DNA of 64,000 nucleotides from Sphingobium sp. CCH11-B1 (GCF_001556865.1 NZ_LSJY01000018.1:6710-70709), one strand, 5' to 3'; positions 46,409-56,596 are shown, numbered from the stretch's first letter. Numbers and translations: made by a program. The notes: generated by a model from the letters alone, not told the origin.

Positions 46409-47364
46409 GCCGCGGTCGCAAGGACCAGGGCGAACAACCCGTCTGCGTCGGTCCATTCCTTTACCGGTTCCCATCCTCCGGCGCTGAGCAGCAGCCTTCC
46501 GTCGCGGGGGCCATATTTATGGCTGCTCTCGGTATGGATGGTCTCGCCCTCCTCCATTTGGAAGCATTGGCCGGCGACATGGAAATGAAGTGGCCGAACC
46601 GCCTCCAGATGCATTTCTATGCGCGCTTTCTGATCGTTCCAGATTGCTTTGTGGGCAAAACCATTGATCGGCAGGTCGCCTTCAAGTTCCCGATTGATCC
46701 GCTCGATCAGGTTGAGGTTGAACGCTGCCGTCACGCCTGCCGCGTCGTCATAGGCGGCGATGAGCCGATCCCTGTCCTTGATCCGGTCCATGCCGATCAG
46801 CAGCATCGCGTCCTGCCCCAGCAGCGCACGCATGGCCCGCAACAGGTCGACCGCCGCGTCGGGCTCCATATTGCCGATGGTGGAGCCCGGAAAGAAGCCG
46901 AGGCGTGGCAGGCCATCGATGGCGGAAGGCAGGTCGAGCGGCCCGTTGAAATCGCCCACGACGGGCAGCACCGGAAGACCGGGAAAGGCGCTCGCGAGTT
47001 CGGCGCTGCTGGCGCGAAGGAAGTCGCCACTGATGTCGATCGGCACATAAGCAGCAGGGGTGATCGCGCGCAAAAGATGCGGGGTCTTGCGCGAACTGCC
47101 TGCGCCGAATTCCACGACAGCACGGCTTTCGCCGATGGCAGCGGCAAAGTCGGGGCCGTAAGCCTTCAGCAAGGCGGTTTCGGTTCGCGTCGGATAATAT
47201 TCCGGCAGGTCGGTGATCTGCTCGAACAGTTCTGACCCTTTGCGGTCGTAAAACCAGATGGGCGGAGTTGCCTTTCGGGAGCGCGACAGCCCTTCCAATA
47301 TGTCCTGCCGAAACGCCGGATCGATGCTGGTGGCGAAAGCGGCGGCCTGATCGGTCAACAGCAT
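46405..47364 (-). CDS. egtD: L-histidine N-alpha-methyltransferase
   Basis: 319-residue SAM-dependent enzyme that makes hercynine (trimethylhistidine), the first step to ergothioneine. Visible are the EgtD N-terminus with TPPIWFYDRKGSELFEQIT, LPEYYPTRTE, the SAM-binding EFGAGSSRKT and the late FHVAGQCFQ segment. It is translated just after egtB (one base between stop and start). Confidence 0.94.
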   Translation of the reverse strand: MLLTDQAAAFATSIDPAFRQDILEGLSRSRKATPPIWFYDRKGSELFEQITDLPEYYPTRTETALLKAYGPDFAAAIGESRAVVEFGAGSSRKTPHLLRAITPAAYVPIDISGDFLRASSAELASAFPGLPVLPVVGDFNGPLDLPSAIDGLPRLGFFPGSTIGNMEPDAAVDLLRAMRALLGQDAMLLIGMDRIKDRDRLIAAYDDAAGVTAAFNLNLIERINRELEGDLPINGFAHKAIWNDQKARIEMHLEAVRPLHFHVAGQCFQMEEGETIHTESSHKYGPRDGRLLLSAGGWEPVKEWTDADGLFALVLATAA

Positions 47365-47365
47365 G

Positions 47366-48634
47366 TCAAAGATCCTTCGCGAGCCGCAGCCCGGTGAACT
47401 GCCAGCGCTGGTGGGGGTAGAAGAAATTGCGGTAGCTGGCGCGCATGTGGCCGCGCGGGGTGGCGGCGCTGCCGCCCTTCAGCACGAACTGGCCGGACAT
47501 GAATTTGCCATTATATTCGCCCACCGCCCCGGCGGCGGCTCGGAAGCCGGGATGGGGACGATAGGCGCTGCCTGTCCATTCCCACACATCGCCGAACATC
47601 TGCGTCAAGTTGGTCGTGTCGCCCGCAGGGCGGGGACGAGGGCAGCCAGCGCCATCAAGCTGATTGCCACTGGTGGGGGAGATGTTGGCGGCTGCACATT
47701 CCCATTCCGCTTCGGTCGGCAGGCGGGCACCCGCCCAGCTGGCGTAGGCATCCGCCTCGTACAGGCTGATGTGGGTAACCGGCGCGGCGGGGTTCACAGG
47801 CTGGCGACCATCCAATCCAAACCGTGTCCAGCCTTTGTCACTTTCCTTCCAATAGAGCGGGGCCTCCACTCCTTCCGCCTGGACCCACGCCCATCCATCG
47901 GACAGCCAGTGCGCGGAATTGCGATAGCCCCCGTCCTCCATGAAGCTGATCCATTCGCCATTGGTTATGGGACGGTGCGCCAGAGCATGGGGCGACAGAA
48001 CGGCCTTGTGACGGGGCCCCTCGCAGTCGAAGGCGAACGCACTGCGTCCGTCATCGCCCAACTCCACCAGTCCCTCACGCCCTTCGATCCAATGGAGCGG
48101 CCCTGGAAGGTCGACCGGCGCGGCGCTGGGACCGTCGAACAGGGCAGGTTCCAGCGGGTTCATGCAAAAGAGGTGAAGCAGGTCGGTCAGCAGCAGTTCC
48201 TGATGCTGCTGTTCGTGGTGCAGGCCGAGCGTGGCGAGGGCGCGGGCGGACTGCGGCAACATGCCCAGCGCCTTGACGAGCGCTGCATCGACATGGGCGC
48301 GATAGGCGCGGATGTCAGCGAGGGTAGGGCGCGTGAGAATCCCTCTTAGCGGGCGAGCGTGGCGCGCGCCCTCCGCCTCATAATAGCTGTTGAAGAGATA
48401 GGCGTAGCGCGCGTCGTAGGGCTGATAGTCCGCCACATGATCGCGCAGAATGAAGGTTTCGAAGAACCATGTGACATGGGCCATATGCCATTTGGCGGGG
48501 GACGCGTCGGGCATCGACTGCACCGTCGCATCCGCGTCGGACAGGGGGGCGACCAGTGCTTCCGTCAATCCACGAACGGCGCGATAGCGTTCCTCCAGGT
48601 CATCCTGACGGGCGTCCATCCAGCTTTTCGCCAT
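47366..48634 (-). CDS. egtB: Hercynine oxygenase EgtB
   Basis: Non-heme iron sulfoxide synthase joining hercynine to a thiol, the second step of ergothioneine synthesis. The 422-residue protein has an N-terminal DinB-like domain with the iron ligands in WHMAH (50-53) and HxxxH at 140-144, followed by a C-terminal FGE-sulfatase domain (PTEAEWECAAANI, GDVWEWTGSAYRPHPGF). Start at 48634 (MAKSWMD). No egtA, egtC or egtE is beside it; other enzymes must supply the thiol and lyase. Confidence 0.93.
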   Translation of the reverse strand: MAKSWMDARQDDLEERYRAVRGLTEALVAPLSDADATVQSMPDASPAKWHMAHVTWFFETFILRDHVADYQPYDARYAYLFNSYYEAEGARHARPLRGILTRPTLADIRAYRAHVDAALVKALGMLPQSARALATLGLHHEQQHQELLLTDLLHLFCMNPLEPALFDGPSAAPVDLPGPLHWIEGREGLVELGDDGRSAFAFDCEGPRHKAVLSPHALAHRPITNGEWISFMEDGGYRNSAHWLSDGWAWVQAEGVEAPLYWKESDKGWTRFGLDGRQPVNPAAPVTHISLYEADAYASWAGARLPTEAEWECAAANISPTSGNQLDGAGCPRPRPAGDTTNLTQMFGDVWEWTGSAYRPHPGFRAAAGAVGEYNGKFMSGQFVLKGGSAATPRGHMRASYRNFFYPHQRWQFTGLRLAKDL

Positions 48635-48745
48635 GCCTGCCCTTCCCGGATACGGTTGCGCCGCTCTCACACAGGCTAGAAGCGCATGAAGCGCCCTCAG
48701 GTTCCGGACCTGTTCCTTGGGTCATGAAGCAGGATCAGAAAGAAA

Positions 48746-49630
48746 TCAGGCCCGCAACAGCACAGGACTTGCCCGGCAGATGCGGTCGCGGCCAGCCTGC
48801 TTGGCTTCGTACAGCGCTTCGTCCGCGCGGGCGAGCGCCTCGTCAAGGGGGCCGCCGGTCCAGCGGCACACGCCGGCCGAAAAGCTGATGGGTCGCCCGT
48901 GGATCGTCCCGATCGGGTCTTCTCGCATCCGGGTGGCGATGCGCGCCAGCGACCAGCTTGCTTCATCCTCTATGCAGTCCTGGAAGAAGATGGCGAATTC
49001 CTCGCCCCCCCAACGCGCAATCAGATCGGCGCGGCGCATGAGGGCCGCGACCCGTGCGGCGAAGGCAGCCAGCACACGGTCGCCTTCCTCATGTCCTTCC
49101 AAGTCGTTGACCCGCTTGAAATAGTCGATGTCGAGCACCGCGATGCAGCCCTTGCGCCGCTCCTGCGGCAAGTCCGACAGTTCGGCCAGAAAGCCCCGGC
49201 GGTTGAGCACGCCGGTGAGCGGGTCTTCATGCGCCGCCTGATGCAGATCGTTCATTCGATCGCGAGTCTCGTTGGCCGCCCGATGCACGCCGGCATAGAG
49301 GGAGCGGATCACGTCGCCCACTTCGGGCAGCGTGGACGGCGGCGTCTCTTTCGCATGCAGCGCGTCGGCAAGGGCATGGATCGGGTTCAGCAACGCGCCG
49401 ATGCCGAACAAGGCGAGGCCGGTGCCCAGCATGGTGGCGAGCGTCAGCAGGATGAATTCCGCAAGGGCAATGTGGCCGGTGGAAAAGCCCCACAGAAGAT
49501 AACCAATCAGGGGCAGGTGCGTCGCGCAGAAGCAGAGCGCGAACAGCCGCAGCCGCAACGATCGGGGAAAAATGAAGGATGTAGCGAGATAGAATTGCAC
49601 GGCGGCCCCCAATGATGACCGTTTTCCCAT
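48746..49630 (-). CDS. Membrane-bound diguanylate cyclase
   Basis: 294 residues. Two membrane helices (about 24-48 and 57-80) are followed by a linker helix and a GGDEF domain. The active-site GGEEF is at 208-212 and the inhibitory I-site RRAD at 199-202 is correctly spaced, so it should make cyclic di-GMP with product inhibition. No HAMP or PAS sensor. Unlinked to neighbouring operons. Confidence 0.92.
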   Translation of the reverse strand: MGKRSSLGAAVQFYLATSFIFPRSLRLRLFALCFCATHLPLIGYLLWGFSTGHIALAEFILLTLATMLGTGLALFGIGALLNPIHALADALHAKETPPSTLPEVGDVIRSLYAGVHRAANETRDRMNDLHQAAHEDPLTGVLNRRGFLAELSDLPQERRKGCIAVLDIDYFKRVNDLEGHEEGDRVLAAFAARVAALMRRADLIARWGGEEFAIFFQDCIEDEASWSLARIATRMREDPIGTIHGRPISFSAGVCRWTGGPLDEALARADEALYEAKQAGRDRICRASPVLLRA

Positions 49631-49719
49631 TAAGAATGGAGTTAAACGCCGCCTGAAGAAACGGGGTTAAAACGGCGTTATCGGCCGGACCGTGTCACCG
49701 GTGAGTCGAACCGAGCGGA

Positions 49720-50298
49720 TCAAGTCGCGGACCGCGATGCGCCGGGAATCCATTTCACGTCACGCGCGCCATTGTCGTTCAACCGACGGGCAAGGACGAA
49801 AAGCAGATCGGAGAGGCGATTGAGATAGGCGAGTGCCTGCCGATTGAGCGCCACCTCCCTGGCGGCGGCGGTGGCGCTGCGCTCCGCCCGTCGCGCGACG
49901 GCTCGGGCAAGGTGCACGGCGGCCGCGGCGGGGGAGCCTCCCGGCAGGATGAAGCTGTCCAGCGGAGCAAGATCGGCGTTCATCTGGTCGATCTGCCGTT
50001 CCAGTCGCGCCACCTGGCTTTCAATGATGCGCAGAGCCCATGGCGCGTCGGGGCCGTCCGTTATGGGTGTCGCCAGATCGGCGCCGAGGTCGAAAAGATC
50101 GTTCTGGATCGTGGCCAGCCATTCGGCTTCCGGGCAAGGCCCCATAGAGGCGATGGCAAGGCCGATCGCGCTGTTCGCTTCGTCGACGTCACCCACCGCT
50201 TGCATACGGGGGGCGTTCTTGGGCAGGCGCGACCCGTCCACCAGGCCGGTGGTGCCATCGTCGCCCGTTCGCGTGTAGATCTTGTTGAGCTTTACCAT
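49720..50298 (-). CDS. pduO: Cob(I)alamin adenosyltransferase, PduO type
   Basis: 192-residue adenosyltransferase that makes adenosylcobalamin from ATP and reduced cobalamin. The N-terminal YTRTGDDGTTGL is the family ATP-binding motif; VGDVDEANSAIGLA and the C-terminal RAVARRAERSA and LNRLSDLLFVLAR blocks fit the trimeric helical bundle. It forms a cluster with the HIG1-like and gluQ genes on the same strand. Confidence 0.93.
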   Translation of the reverse strand: MVKLNKIYTRTGDDGTTGLVDGSRLPKNAPRMQAVGDVDEANSAIGLAIASMGPCPEAEWLATIQNDLFDLGADLATPITDGPDAPWALRIIESQVARLERQIDQMNADLAPLDSFILPGGSPAAAAVHLARAVARRAERSATAAAREVALNRQALAYLNRLSDLLFVLARRLNDNGARDVKWIPGASRSAT

Positions 50299-50313
50299 CG
50301 GCCAGGGGCGATC

Positions 50314-50547
50314 CTAATGCCCCTTTGCCAGCAGCAATATGGCGACGATGATGATCGCCACCGCCTGGAACAGGATGCGGTTGATCATCATTCGGTTCTG
50401 TTTCAGCCGAGCCGGACTGGGGCCGCTTCCTTCAGGCCGGTTGAGGTCCTCCTTCGTCGTTTGCAGGAAGGCGATGATGCCCCGGATCAGCGCGACCAGC
50501 GTCGCGATCATGGCGAGGATGAGAGCGATGACCAGGATCGTGTTCAT
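50314..50547 (-). CDS. HIG1-domain-like twin-TM protein
   Basis: 77 residues with two membrane helices (about 3-27 and 55-74). The loop plus KQNRMMINRILFQ block matches the hypoxia-induced (HIG1) family, associated with cytochrome oxidase in Alphaproteobacteria and mitochondria. The start at 50547 gives the family length; the much longer open frame upstream is antisense/alternate-frame to gluQ. Confidence 0.75.
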   Translation of the reverse strand: MNTILVIALILAMIATLVALIRGIIAFLQTTKEDLNRPEGSGPSPARLKQNRMMINRILFQAVAIIIVAILLLAKGH

Positions 50548-50557
50548 GGGTCCGAAG

Positions 50558-51463
50558 CTAGGCGCTTGCGGTCCTGATTCCAACCGGAAAGCGACCGGCC
50601 CGCAACGCTTCAGCGAGCGCGGCGGGATTGACGCCCGACTCTCGCAATTCCGCGAGCGCAATCGATCCGTCCCGCTTGGCAAGGCGCCGGCCATCGGCCC
50701 CGACCAGCAGCGGATGATGGATATAGGCAGGGGAGGGCAGGCCGAGAAGCGCTTGCAGCAGGCGGTGAATGTCGGTCGCCCCGCGCAAGTCGTCACCGCG
50801 CAGAACGTGGCTGACCTCCATCGCCGCATCGTCCAGCGTGCACGACAGGTGGTAGCTGGCCGGCGCGTCCTTGCGTGCCAGCACCACGTCACCATGAACA
50901 GCGGGGGCCGCGAGGACGGTCCGCGGCTCGGCACTGGCATCGAAGGGGAAGGGCAGGGCATTCCAGCGCAAGGCACCGGTTCGGGCCACAGCGGCCGCCA
51001 CGTCCAGGCGCCAGGCATGCGGCTCCCCTGCGGCCATCCGCCGGCTTCGTTCCGCGTCAGCCAGTGCCCGGCATGTACCGGGATAGACCGGCCCTTCCGG
51101 ACCGTGCGGGGCGGTCATGCTCGCCTGGATGTCTGCGCGGGTGCAAAAGCAGGGATAGAGAAGGCCTTCCCCCCGCAGCCGTTCGAGCGCCGCGTCATAT
51201 CGGTCGAGCCGTCGCGACTGGAAGATGATGTTGCCGTCCCATTCGATGCCAAGCCAGTTCAGGTCTTCGACAATTGCTTCAACATGCTCCGGCCGGCTTC
51301 TGGTTCCGTCTATGTCTTCAATGCGGAGGCGGAATGTGCCCATGCCCGCGCGCGTCATGTCATGGGCCATCAGCGCCGACCATCCATGCCCGACGTGCAG
51401 ACGGCCGGTAGGGCTGGGCGCGAACCGGGTCACCATATGCTGTGTCGCGGCGGATGGAGTCAT
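50558..51463 (-). CDS. gluQ: Glutamyl-Q tRNA(Asp) synthetase
   Basis: 301-residue truncated glutamyl-tRNA-synthetase homologue that attaches Glu to queuosine of tRNA-Asp. HVGH replaces HIGH (FAPSPTGRLHVGH, near residue 15). A zinc site with Cys in PCFCTR and a KRDGS-type KMSKS replacement (LAKRDGS) follow. Anticodon-binding domain is absent as expected. Confidence 0.94.
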   Translation of the reverse strand: MTPSAATQHMVTRFAPSPTGRLHVGHGWSALMAHDMTRAGMGTFRLRIEDIDGTRSRPEHVEAIVEDLNWLGIEWDGNIIFQSRRLDRYDAALERLRGEGLLYPCFCTRADIQASMTAPHGPEGPVYPGTCRALADAERSRRMAAGEPHAWRLDVAAAVARTGALRWNALPFPFDASAEPRTVLAAPAVHGDVVLARKDAPASYHLSCTLDDAAMEVSHVLRGDDLRGATDIHRLLQALLGLPSPAYIHHPLLVGADGRRLAKRDGSIALAELRESGVNPAALAEALRAGRFPVGIRTASA

Positions 51464-51557
51464 ACAGGGCCTTGACGGAGGATATTCGTTAATGCTGTCA
51501 TGCGCTTGTCACGTTGCTGGACGATCAGCGGCGTCGGCAAGGGGGAAAAAGGTTTTT

Positions 51558-52124
51558 ATGTACCATCCCGACCTCATACGACATCCGGAAAATTGTCCGG
51601 CGCTTGTCCTCAATGCGGACTATACACCTCTCAGCTATTACCCATTGAGCCTGTGGCCGTGGCAGACCGCCATCAAGGCGGTTTTCCTAGAGCGGGTCGA
51701 CATCATCTCAAGCTATGAGCGTGAGGTTCACAGTCCCAGCCTCCAGATGAAGATTCCATCGGTCATCGCGCTCAAACAATATGTGAAGCCGTCCGAACAC
51801 CCCGCTTTCACCCGATTCAACCTGTTCCTGCGCGACAAGTTCGCCTGCCAATATTGCGGCTCGACCCACGACCTGACCTTCGACCATGTGATACCCCGGC
51901 GCGCCGGAGGGCGCACCACGTGGGAGAATGTGGCCACCGCTTGTTCACCATGCAACCTGAAGAAGGGCGGGCGTACCCCGCGGGAAGCGGGGATGAAGCT
52001 GCACGTCCAGCCGATCCGTCCGACCAGCTGGCAGTTGCAGGAGCATGGCCGCGGATTTCCGCCCGGCTATCTCCACGATAGCTGGCATGACTGGCTTTAT
52101 TGGGACGTTGAACTACTGGCCTGA
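51558..52124 (+). CDS. HNH endonuclease
   Basis: 188-residue HNH nuclease of a widely conserved proteobacterial type. Zinc-binding CQYC and CSPC pairs bracket the catalytic LTFDHVIPRRAGG and NVATACSPCN segment. Start at 51558 with a strong AAGGGGGAAAAAGG site. It is probably chromosomal housekeeping rather than a mobile element. Target unknown. Confidence 0.9.
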   Translation: MYHPDLIRHPENCPALVLNADYTPLSYYPLSLWPWQTAIKAVFLERVDIISSYEREVHSPSLQMKIPSVIALKQYVKPSEHPAFTRFNLFLRDKFACQYCGSTHDLTFDHVIPRRAGGRTTWENVATACSPCNLKKGGRTPREAGMKLHVQPIRPTSWQLQEHGRGFPPGYLHDSWHDWLYWDVELLA

Positions 52125-52148
52125 CGCCTTCTGGCTCCTTTTGGAGTG

Positions 52149-52901
52149 TCAGCCGACCGGCAGCCAGTCCAAGTCCATATCCTTGTGCCGGTTGGTATAA
52201 TGGCCGATCTCTTCCAGCTGGCGCATGTTGATGAGCGTGATGCGGCCGTTGGATCGGCTGATCAGCCCTTCCTGCTCCATCTGCCGGATCATGCGATTGA
52301 CGTGGACCGACGTCAGGCCGATCGAATCGCCGATCTCCTCCTGCGTCAGCCTCAGGTCGAAGCTGTCGGTGATGCTGTCGTCCGTGACGCGCAGCCGGTC
52401 GAACATGTCGAGCAGGAACGACGCGACACGGGCCTTTGCCGACGTGCGGCCCAGCGCAGCGAGGCGATCCGTCATCGAGACCCGTTCCGCATTGGACAGC
52501 AGGAATAACAGCGCGGCGACGCGGGGGAATTCGTCCAGCAGGCGGCGCAACGCATGTTTGTCGAACGGGCACACGATCGCGTCCGACAGGGCGACGAGGG
52601 ATTCGGGCGCCTTGCTGTAGATGGTGCTGGCAGACCCGATGAAATCTCCAGGGAAATAGACGCGCAGGATCTGACGGCTGCCGTCGGGCAGGATGACGAA
52701 ACTCATGACCCGCCCTTCGCGCAACACGAACAGCTCGGTCACCGTTTCGTTCACCCGCTGGATCATCGCGCCGCGCTTGATTTTGCGGGGATTTTCCTCA
52801 AGCCGGGATAGTGCCGCTTTTTCTGCGTCGGAAAGGGGCACCTGCTTTGCCAGCCTTTCCGCGAAACAGCCCGTTGCCACCAAAAACACCTTCTTTCGCA
52901 T
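52149..52901 (-). CDS. Crp/Fnr-family transcriptional regulator
   Basis: 250 residues: a cyclic-nucleotide-binding fold (about 30-140) and a C-terminal winged HTH with LTQEEIGDSIGLTSVHVNRMIRQM. The four-cysteine cluster of oxygen-sensing Fnr is absent (only scattered Cys), so it is not an iron-sulfur Fnr. Divergent from murA. Ligand unknown. Confidence 0.88.
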   Translation of the reverse strand: MRKKVFLVATGCFAERLAKQVPLSDAEKAALSRLEENPRKIKRGAMIQRVNETVTELFVLREGRVMSFVILPDGSRQILRVYFPGDFIGSASTIYSKAPESLVALSDAIVCPFDKHALRRLLDEFPRVAALLFLLSNAERVSMTDRLAALGRTSAKARVASFLLDMFDRLRVTDDSITDSFDLRLTQEEIGDSIGLTSVHVNRMIRQMEQEGLISRSNGRITLINMRQLEEIGHYTNRHKDMDLDWLPVG

Positions 52902-53098
52902 TTGTCGTTACGATGGCAAAACGCCTCAAGCGCCTTTTGGCTGCATTTTTACGTTCTGCACTAAACTCGATCAATGTCGTGGCTCTGCCTCAAATTATGT
53001 TGGCTGGTCATGACGGCGCGACGATAAGCCGCGGGCCAAGCGCATAATAGGTCGGTTCGTCTTGCGCGGTGCGTCACAGACGCTATGAACCCTGATCA

Positions 53099-54382
53099 AT
53101 GGACCGCATACATATTCGCGGCGGAAAAGCGCTTTCCGGCCGCCTTCCTATTTCCGGCGCAAAGAACGCCGCCCTGACGTTGCTGCCATGCGCGCTACTG
53201 ACGGACGAGCCCGTGACGCTTCGCAATCTGCCGCGTCTGGCCGACGTCGACAGCTTCGGGCATCTGCTCAACCAGCTTGGCGTATCGACGATGATCGAAG
53301 GCGCGCGGCCGGAGGATTTCGGCCGGGTGATGACGATGCGCGCCGGGCGTGTCACCTCCACAGAAGCCCCCTATGACATCGTGCGGAAAATGCGCGCGTC
53401 CATCCTGGTGCTTGGGCCGCTGCTCGCGCGCGCGGGTGAGGCGCGGGTTTCGCTGCCGGGCGGTTGCGCCATCGGCAACCGGCCGATCGACCTGCACTTG
53501 AAGGCGCTGGAGGCCTTTGGCGCGATCATAGAAATCAACGCCGGATATGTCCGCGCCAGCGCGCCTGATGGCGGCTTGCCCGGCGGCGTCTATACATTCC
53601 CCGTGGTCTCCGTCGGGGCGACCGAAAACGCGGTTATGGCGGCTGTGCTGGCAAAGGGCACCTGCATCCTTGAAAATGCCGCGCGCGAGCCGGAGATTGT
53701 CGATCTGTGCAATCTCCTCCTTGCCATGGGCGCGGACATAGAGGGGGTCGGCTCCGACAAGCTCACCATTCATGGGCGCGACCGCCTGCACGGCGCCACG
53801 TATCGCGTCATGCCGGACAGGATCGAAGCCGGCAGCTATGCCTGTGCGGCCGCCATCACTGGGGGGTCTTTGGACCTGATCGGCGCGAATGCTGATGATA
53901 TGCACGCCATTCTCGCGGCATTGCGGGACGCCGGGGTGCAGGTCGACACGCACAAGGATGGCATTCGGGTCGCTTCTGATGGCAAGCTCAGGCCACTTTC
54001 GCTCTCGACCGCGCCTTTCCCGGCCTTTCCGACCGACATGCAGGCGCAGTTCATGGCGATGCTGACCTTGGCGGACGGGGCCTCGGTGCTGACCGAGACC
54101 ATTTTCGAGAACCGCTACATGCACGTTCCCGAACTGGCGCGCATGGGCGCGGATATTGCCGTCAACGGTCGGACCGCCGTCGTGCGCGGGGTGCGTGGGC
54201 TGGTCGGTGCGCCCGTCATGGCGACGGATCTGCGCGCTTCCATGAGCCTGATCCTCGCCGGCCTCGCCGCGGAAGGGGAGACGCAGGTCAACCGCGTCTA
54301 TCATCTCGACCGCGGGTATGAGCGGCTGGAAGAAAAGCTGTCAGCCGTGGGCGCCGACATCGAACGCGTCAGTGATGGCTGA
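53099..54382 (+). CDS. murA: UDP-N-acetylglucosamine 1-carboxyvinyltransferase
   Basis: First committed step of peptidoglycan synthesis. The 427-residue enzyme has Lys22-Asn23 (SGAKNAAL), the catalytic [10 protein letters not shown] with Cys123 (fosfomycin target) and the late [13 protein letters not shown] block. ATG 53099. Its end overlaps the start of the sensor kinase by 8 bases, an unusual linkage for murA. Confidence 0.96.
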   Translation: MDRIHIRGGKALSGRLPISGAKNAALTLLPCALLTDEPVTLRNLPRLADVDSFGHLLNQLGVSTMIEGARPEDFGRVMTMRAGRVTSTEAPYDIVRKMRASILVLGPLLARAGEARVSLPGGCAIGNRPIDLHLKALEAFGAIIEINAGYVRASAPDGGLPGGVYTFPVVSVGATENAVMAAVLAKGTCILENAAREPEIVDLCNLLLAMGADIEGVGSDKLTIHGRDRLHGATYRVMPDRIEAGSYACAAAITGGSLDLIGANADDMHAILAALRDAGVQVDTHKDGIRVASDGKLRPLSLSTAPFPAFPTDMQAQFMAMLTLADGASVLTETIFENRYMHVPELARMGADIAVNGRTAVVRGVRGLVGAPVMATDLRASMSLILAGLAAEGETQVNRVYHLDRGYERLEEKLSAVGADIERVSDG

Positions 54383-55901
54383 AGGCCGGGGCCTGGCGAC
54401 GGACCGGGCGGCGCTGCTGGCGCTTTACGATCTCGACGCAGGCGGTTTTCGCACGCTGGACGATATCACCGCTTTTGCGGCGCAATTATGCGACGCGCCG
54501 ATCGCGTTGGTCAGCATCGTGGAGGATGTGCGCCAGCGCTTCCTCGCCCGCTGCGGCCTGGACGCCGAAGAAACGCCGCGCGATGTCTCCTTCTGCGCCC
54601 ACGCCATGCTGGGCGATGAGATTTTCTTGGTGCAGGACGCTACCCAGGACGACCGGTTCCGGGACAATCTGCTGGTTACCGGCCCGCCGCACATCCGCTT
54701 CTACGCTGGTGCCCCGCTCACGGGAGCGGATGGGGAGCCGCTGGGCGCTCTCTGCGTCATCGATACCACGCCGAGATCGGAACTCACGGCGCTGCAACAG
54801 CAGGGGCTGTCCCTGCTCGCGCGCCAGGTGATGGTGGAACTGGAGGGCCGGCGGCGCGACCGGGACGTCATCCTGAAACAGCGCCTCGACGCGGCGGCTG
54901 TAGCCGACAGCGACCGCATGTTCCGCACGTTGGCGGACACCATGCCGCAGATGGTGTGGTCGACCCTGCCGGATGGCTTCCATGATTATTACAATGCGCG
55001 CTGGTATGAATATACCGGCGTACCGGTCGGATCGACGGATGGAGACGCGTGGAACGGAATGTTCCATCCAGCCGACCAGGATCTTGCATGGGGAAAGTGG
55101 CGGCACAGTCTGGCTACCGGCGAACCCTATGAAATCGAATATCGTCTGCGGCATCATAGCGGAGAATATCGCTGGACGCTCGGGCGCGCCTTGCCGATAC
55201 GCGATGTCCGTGGCGCGATCATGCGCTGGATCGGCACCTGCACGGATATTCACGAGCAGAAGCTGATGATGGAAGAGCGCGAAATGATCGCGCACGAACT
55301 GTCCCATCGCATCAAGAACATCTTTTCGGTGATCGTGGGCCTTATCGGCCTGTCGGCACGGCAGCATCCAGAGATACGCGGTGTTGCCGACGACCTGCGT
55401 GATCGCATCCTCGCACTGGGGCGGGCTCATGATTTCGTGCGTCCCCACAGCAGCGAATCGGCGCCGCAAAGCGGGCAGGGACAAGGCCGGTTGTGCGGCG
55501 TCCTGAACCAGATTTTCGCCCCCTATCGGGACGCGTCAGCAAGCCGCATCCTGTTGACCGGTGACGACCCGCTGATCGATGATCGATCCGCAACACCGAT
55601 CGCGCTGCTTTTCCACGAACTTGCCACCAATGCGGCAAAATATGGGGCGCTGTCGACCTCTTCCGGTCAGGTCAGCCTGCACGTCTGCACAGAAGGCAAG
55701 GACGTGCGGATCGACTGGCATGAGAAGGGTGGACCGCCCGTCACGCCAGGCGGGGTTGACGGCTTTGGCAGCCGCCTGATGACGCTCAGCGTCGAGCGCC
55801 AACTGGGAGGGCGATTGAAGCGGGAATGGAAACCCGAAGGGTTGCAACTCAGCCTCTGGATTCCGATCCGTTCCATGAGCCGCGTGGCAGAAACGGCGTA
55901 A
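54375..55901 (+). CDS. GAF-PAS sensor histidine kinase, HWE family
   Basis: 508-residue cytosolic kinase. GAF domain about 20-155, PAS domain about 180-293 and a C-terminal kinase whose phosphorylation block is HELSHRIKN (His311). The ATPase part has [18 protein letters not shown] and WHEKGGPPV with the diagnostic Trp-x-Glu of HWE kinases. No membrane segments. Its end overlaps the end of the receiver gene on the other strand by 53 bases. GAF/PAS ligands unknown; light, redox or a small molecule are possible. Confidence 0.9.
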   Translation: MAEGRGLATDRAALLALYDLDAGGFRTLDDITAFAAQLCDAPIALVSIVEDVRQRFLARCGLDAEETPRDVSFCAHAMLGDEIFLVQDATQDDRFRDNLLVTGPPHIRFYAGAPLTGADGEPLGALCVIDTTPRSELTALQQQGLSLLARQVMVELEGRRRDRDVILKQRLDAAAVADSDRMFRTLADTMPQMVWSTLPDGFHDYYNARWYEYTGVPVGSTDGDAWNGMFHPADQDLAWGKWRHSLATGEPYEIEYRLRHHSGEYRWTLGRALPIRDVRGAIMRWIGTCTDIHEQKLMMEEREMIAHELSHRIKNIFSVIVGLIGLSARQHPEIRGVADDLRDRILALGRAHDFVRPHSSESAPQSGQGQGRLCGVLNQIFAPYRDASASRILLTGDDPLIDDRSATPIALLFHELATNAAKYGALSTSSGQVSLHVCTEGKDVRIDWHEKGGPPVTPGGVDGFGSRLMTLSVERQLGGRLKREWKPEGLQLSLWIPIRSMSRVAETA

Positions 55902-56283
55902 AACCAGCAATATCAGCGTCGCTAAGCTCCGGTTCCTCCGTCGCCGCCAGCAACAGCGCTGCTGTGATGCTGTGCGGACGAAAAGGCTTGGTGATGACCC
56001 CCAACGCGGCCACCGAAGCTCCACCGATTTGTGCCGGGTTCGCGGTCACGTAGATGACCCGGACACCATGCCGGGTGGACAATTCCATCCCGATCTGCGG
56101 GCCTGTCGGGCCATCGCGGAGATTGAGATCGACAAGAGCAATGTCGCATTCTTCGGCATCTGCGAGCGCGGCGTCACGATCCGCTGCAATGGCTTGAACG
56201 GTGAAGCCTGCATCTTCGACGATCTGTTCTATTTCCAGGGCGACGAAAATCTCGTCCTCGACGATCAAAACCTTCTTGCTCAT
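55849..56283 (-). CDS. Single-domain response regulator
   Basis: 144-residue receiver: acidic pocket Asp10/Glu11, phospho-acceptor Asp52 in ALVDLNLRDG, and Lys99 in ITKPF. There is no output domain. It is tail-to-tail with the HWE kinase and is probably its partner, as HWE kinases often use such receivers. Start at ATG 56283 (an in-frame TTG 56289 is less likely). Confidence 0.88.
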   Translation of the reverse strand: MSKKVLIVEDEIFVALEIEQIVEDAGFTVQAIAADRDAALADAEECDIALVDLNLRDGPTGPQIGMELSTRHGVRVIYVTANPAQIGGASVAALGVITKPFRPHSITAALLLAATEEPELSDADIAGFTPFLPRGSWNGSESRG

Positions 56284-56364
56284 TCCCAATTCCGCGGAGC
56301 TTAGTCCGACTAAAAAGCGCCACGGTCGTTGGGGTTCCCTCGCAAGAATAATTTTGAATCCACC

Positions 56365-56595
56365 CTATGCGTCCGTCGCCGGTGAAAGGCTGGTCCACAC
56401 CGTGTCGAAGTCCGTGCCCGTCATCACCAGAACCGAGGCTGGATAACCCGAGTCCGCAGCCTTTCGGGCGGTGCCGGTGGCGCTTTCGACCGCCTTTGCC
56501 TGCGTGGCAAAGGGACCATAATATTTGTTGTCCAGGTTGATCTTCCACACGCCCTCATGTTCCAGGACGATGTAACGGGCATGGGGCAGGGCCAT
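56365..56595 (-). CDS. DUF2188-like small protein
   Basis: 76 residues. Has a beta-beta-alpha pattern with VWKINLDNKYYGPFATQAKAVESA, resembling the DUF2188 family. One base separates it from the upstream glycosylase stop, so it is the second gene of that operon. Function unknown. Confidence 0.6.
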   Translation of the reverse strand: MALPHARYIVLEHEGVWKINLDNKYYGPFATQAKAVESATGTARKAADSGYPASVLVMTGTDFDTVWTSLSPATDA

Positions 56596-56596
56596 G

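Noticed and set aside
52902..53098. Possible Fnr box (TTGAT half-sites) between the Crp/Fnr gene and murA
   Set aside because: Half-sites such as CGATCAAT occur but do not form a TTGA-N6-TCAA palindrome.
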